Origin: Lachnospiraceae bacterium
GTDB lineage: Bacteria > Bacillota > Clostridia > Lachnospirales > Lachnospiraceae
Assembly: GCA_017450065.1 (NCBI GenBank)
Contig: JAFSYI010000098.1
Span: 1 to 42,735, forward strand
Length of the DNA: 42,735 bases
Direction: 5' to 3'
The notes beneath the pieces were generated by a model. That model had not been told where the DNA came from, searched no databases, and worked only from the letters and a program-made list of their open reading frames with translations. Below are positions 41,156-42,735 of this stretch, piece by piece. Both the position numbers and the translations under genes were made by a program. Position 1 is the first letter of the stretch, and each line of letters starts with the position of its first letter.

Positions 41156-41872
41156 TCAATCATCGCTATAGGTTTTGTTCATCTCGCTCACGCAGCGCCA
41201 ATAGATCGCTACTCTGTCCATTTCCGTCAGCTCTCCCGCGGCATCTCCCAACTCCATACCGATCGCAAAGCTGTCGGTAAAGATATTTGTACGCTCTAAG
41301 CTTATCTCACCAACTTTTTTCCTATCCATGTTATATACACCTGCTCCTTTGGTTGCCCATTCATGGTTCCAGTCATCATAAGGCTCGATGTAATAATTCC
41401 TCATATTGCCCCCGGTGTCCATAAAGATCATAACATACCATTCATCATCACCCTTAAACAGTGCTCTGTCCTGAGCGTATCCGAGGCGGTTTCCATCCAT
41501 ATCATAATAGGTATATGTTGTGCTGCAGGCATAATTCTCATCCTCTGCAACCTTATCCTCTTCATCATAATCGCAAAATGTTATATAGAACTGCTCCTTG
41601 CCGTCAACCAAATATGTTATCTTATTATTGATGAGTCCCTGCTCCCTTACTTCTCCCACATTCTGACCGTCTGCGATCACATCCGAGAAAGTATTCACAT
41701 CATCGATATCGCCGGTAAGCTGTATGGAGCTCGAATCCGCAAATGCACTCAATGCATCCTGTCCGCTAAGCCTCGGATACTCAGCGGCGGTGCTTCCGCA
41801 CCCGGTCAACCCGAACACTATCCCCATAACAGACACAAACATCACCAGGCTTTTTTTCCATCCGTTTAACAT
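41156..41872 (-). CDS. Lipoprotein, possibly LURP-one/Tubby-like
   Basis: The 238 residues have a lipoprotein signal peptide ending VFGLTGC (Cys about residue 25). The mature part contains YYDMDGNRLGYAQDRALFKG and VYNMDRKKVGEISLERTNIF, two strands of the 'x-x-D-x-x-G-x-x-x-G' kind also seen in the neighbouring membrane protein, which suggests the same fold in a secreted form. AAAGGAGATGTAAGT precedes the ATG at 41872. It is co-oriented with the membrane protein 44 bases on and probably works with it at the cell surface. The family assignment is weak. Confidence 0.7.
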   Translation of the reverse strand: MLNGWKKSLVMFVSVMGIVFGLTGCGSTAAEYPRLSGQDALSAFADSSSIQLTGDIDDVNTFSDVIADGQNVGEVREQGLINNKITYLVDGKEQFYITFCDYDEEDKVAEDENYACSTTYTYYDMDGNRLGYAQDRALFKGDDEWYVMIFMDTGGNMRNYYIEPYDDWNHEWATKGAGVYNMDRKKVGEISLERTNIFTDSFAIGMELGDAAGELTEMDRVAIYWRCVSEMNKTYSDD

Positions 41873-41894
41873 ACTTACATCTCCTTTATTTGCC

Positions 41895-41970
41895 AAATAC
41901 CTTTGATCTGATTCCCTCTTCCATTTTCCTTACGATTACCTCATCGTCCTTATCGACCATGCTTTTCTTC
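41895..41970 (-). pseudogene. Short C-terminal fragment of an unknown gene next to the MalT-like relic
   Basis: A second minus-strand frame overlapping the end of the MalT-like relic reads MVDKDDEVIVRKMEEGIRSK followed by VFGK and a stop. The residues look like a true protein end, but no longer gene can be joined to it. It may be the other side of the deletion that truncated the relic. Confidence 0.3.
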
Positions 41971-42434
41971 TCTCCAATCAAGCCAGACTGCAGCCTTTAA
42001 ATCCTCGGAATATCTTGTACCGTTTTCCATTCTCGATGCGTAGCAGTACAGAGCCCGCACATACCCATGAGATGCCTCGGTAAGAGGTGCCGCATCATCA
42101 GGATGAAGCTCTATCCCCCGATCCCTGAAGAATTCATCCACTTCCTTTTCCTCAAAGACAAAGTCACTCTCCCTTATCCTCACAAATCCAAGATCCATAT
42201 CCTCCCCCGCAAGATACGAGGGTACCGCACCCCGTGTAAGCATAACAACCTGCATTCCGCAGGTATGGAGCAGCGTCTTCAGGAATCTGACCGAATCATT
42301 CTCATAAAGCCACTGCATATCTTCAATAATTACGGTACTTCCCCTGTAATCATCAAACAGATCCGCATCACGGATATTCCCATCCGTGCAGTGAAGAATC
42401 AGTGGCTTTTTTCTCCGGTAATAATGGTAAAGTT
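41950..42434 (-). pseudogene. Relic: internal part of a MalT/LuxR-type STAND ATPase regulator
   Basis: The open minus-strand frame reads LYHYYRRKKPLILHC, then STVIIEDMQWLYENDSVRFL (Walker B-like hhhhEDxQ), LLHTCGMQVVMLTRGAVPSY, EKEVDEFFRDRGIEL and ASHGYVRALYCYASRMENG. This is the second half of the NTPase domain of large LuxR-family regulators such as MalT. The P-loop at the N-terminus and the whole TPR and HTH C-terminal parts are missing. A stop precedes it, and the neighbouring ATPase-nuclease gene begins immediately upstream, so an insertion or deletion removed the 5' part. Confidence 0.6.
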
Positions 42435-42449
42435 ATTTATGAACAGCCC

Positions 42450-42735
42450 CTATTCCTTCTTAAACCTCTCTATCCTGCATTCATGCTCCTTGGTCTTTTC
42501 GTCATAATTTATACCCACAAGGAGCATGTCACCGGCGTAAGACTCAAGTGAATCGAAGTATTTCTTATCCTTTATCTGGTCGATAGCACTGCCGGCGCAT
42601 TTATTGTGCTTAAGCTCTATGACAAGCGCAGGCATGTCGGGTACATAGGGAATATAAACAACATCGGCGAAGCCCTTGCCGCTAGTTACTTCTCTGATAA
42701 CTGTATACTTATTAAGGGCATAAATATACGCAAGA
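42450..42735 (-). CDS. C-terminus of a probable AAA-ATPase/PD-(D/E)XK nuclease-fold protein (continues past the window)
   Basis: The frame enters from the right edge and reads VTSGKGFADVVYIPYVPDMP, then ALVIELKHNKCAGSAIDQIK, DKKYFDSL, and ends HECRIERFKKE. The G(x)ADVV … hhIELK pattern is the PD-(D/E)XK core (here Asp followed by E-L-K), as in the DUF1703 domain at the end of a widespread family of AAA-ATPase-like proteins in gut anaerobes. The ATPase part lies beyond the window. These genes are often multicopy and mobile in distribution, and their role is not established. Confidence 0.75.
   Translation of the reverse strand, partial: LAYIYALNKYTVIREVTSGKGFADVVYIPYVPDMPALVIELKHNKCAGSAIDQIKDKKYFDSLESYAGDMLLVGINYDEKTKEHECRIERFKKE

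Noticed and set aside
1-42735. tRNA, rRNA, CRISPR arrays, prophage genes, intact transposases
   Set aside because: I looked for CCA-ended cloverleaf-like segments, regular spacer arrays, phage structural or integrase genes and transposase motifs, and found none I could support.

Overview
The window looks like a chromosomal segment from an anaerobic Firmicute of the Lachnospiraceae type. This is an inference from strong AGGAGG ribosome sites, TTGxxx/TATAAT promoters, moderate GC content, LplABC-type sugar transporters with a DUF3502-like binding protein, and the style of the partner-switching and glycan genes. I see no tRNA, rRNA, CRISPR array or intact insertion sequence.

Layout. Positions 1-3100 are an eroded zone: a trailing C-terminus, a relic of a cell-wall repeat protein, one intact CPBP membrane protease, a relic of a linear amide C-N hydrolase, and a methyltransferase-STAS gene that has lost its middle. 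An approximately 150-bp nested palindrome separates this zone from guaA, which here encodes only the ATP-pyrophosphatase and dimerisation part of GMP synthase. From 22.7 kb down to 4.4 kb everything reads on the minus strand: pgi with a clear promoter, then a surface-polysaccharide cluster. In transcription order the cluster is a flippase, a cytidylyltransferase/PseG-like fusion, a GT4 with a Q/E-rich coiled-coil extension, a WbaP-type initiating sugar-phosphate transferase, GT2, two GT4s, an aminotransferase and FdtA-like cupin pair for a 3-amino-deoxy sugar, a membrane-anchored GT2, a second flippase and two membrane proteins. One of the last two carries two in-frame minisatellites.

Positions 22.9-29.1 kb hold an alpha/beta hydrolase, a VOC protein, a MazG relic, a YdcF-type protein, a sugar-transferase relic, acetolactate decarboxylase and a methyl-accepting chemotaxis protein.

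Positions 29.1-39.8 kb hold the most interesting part, two divergent operons. The minus operon encodes a sugar-binding lipoprotein, an ABC exporter fused to a degenerate RsbW-like (HATPase) domain, and two sugar-importer permeases. The plus operon encodes an FGGY sugar kinase, a membrane SpoIIE-type phosphatase, a STAS anti-sigma-antagonist, a HAD phosphatase and an RsbW-like kinase. Together these look like a sugar-responsive partner-switching system in which one HATPase-like module is built into a transporter. No sigma factor gene is present.

The right end holds a LURP-one-like membrane protein with a lipoprotein partner, a relic of a MalT/LuxR-type STAND regulator, and the C-terminus of a probable AAA-ATPase/PD-(D/E)XK protein that runs off the edge. 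A family of short inverted repeats (core GTAACTATTCAGAAC) sits in several intergenic leaders, including the leader of the sugar-importer operon.
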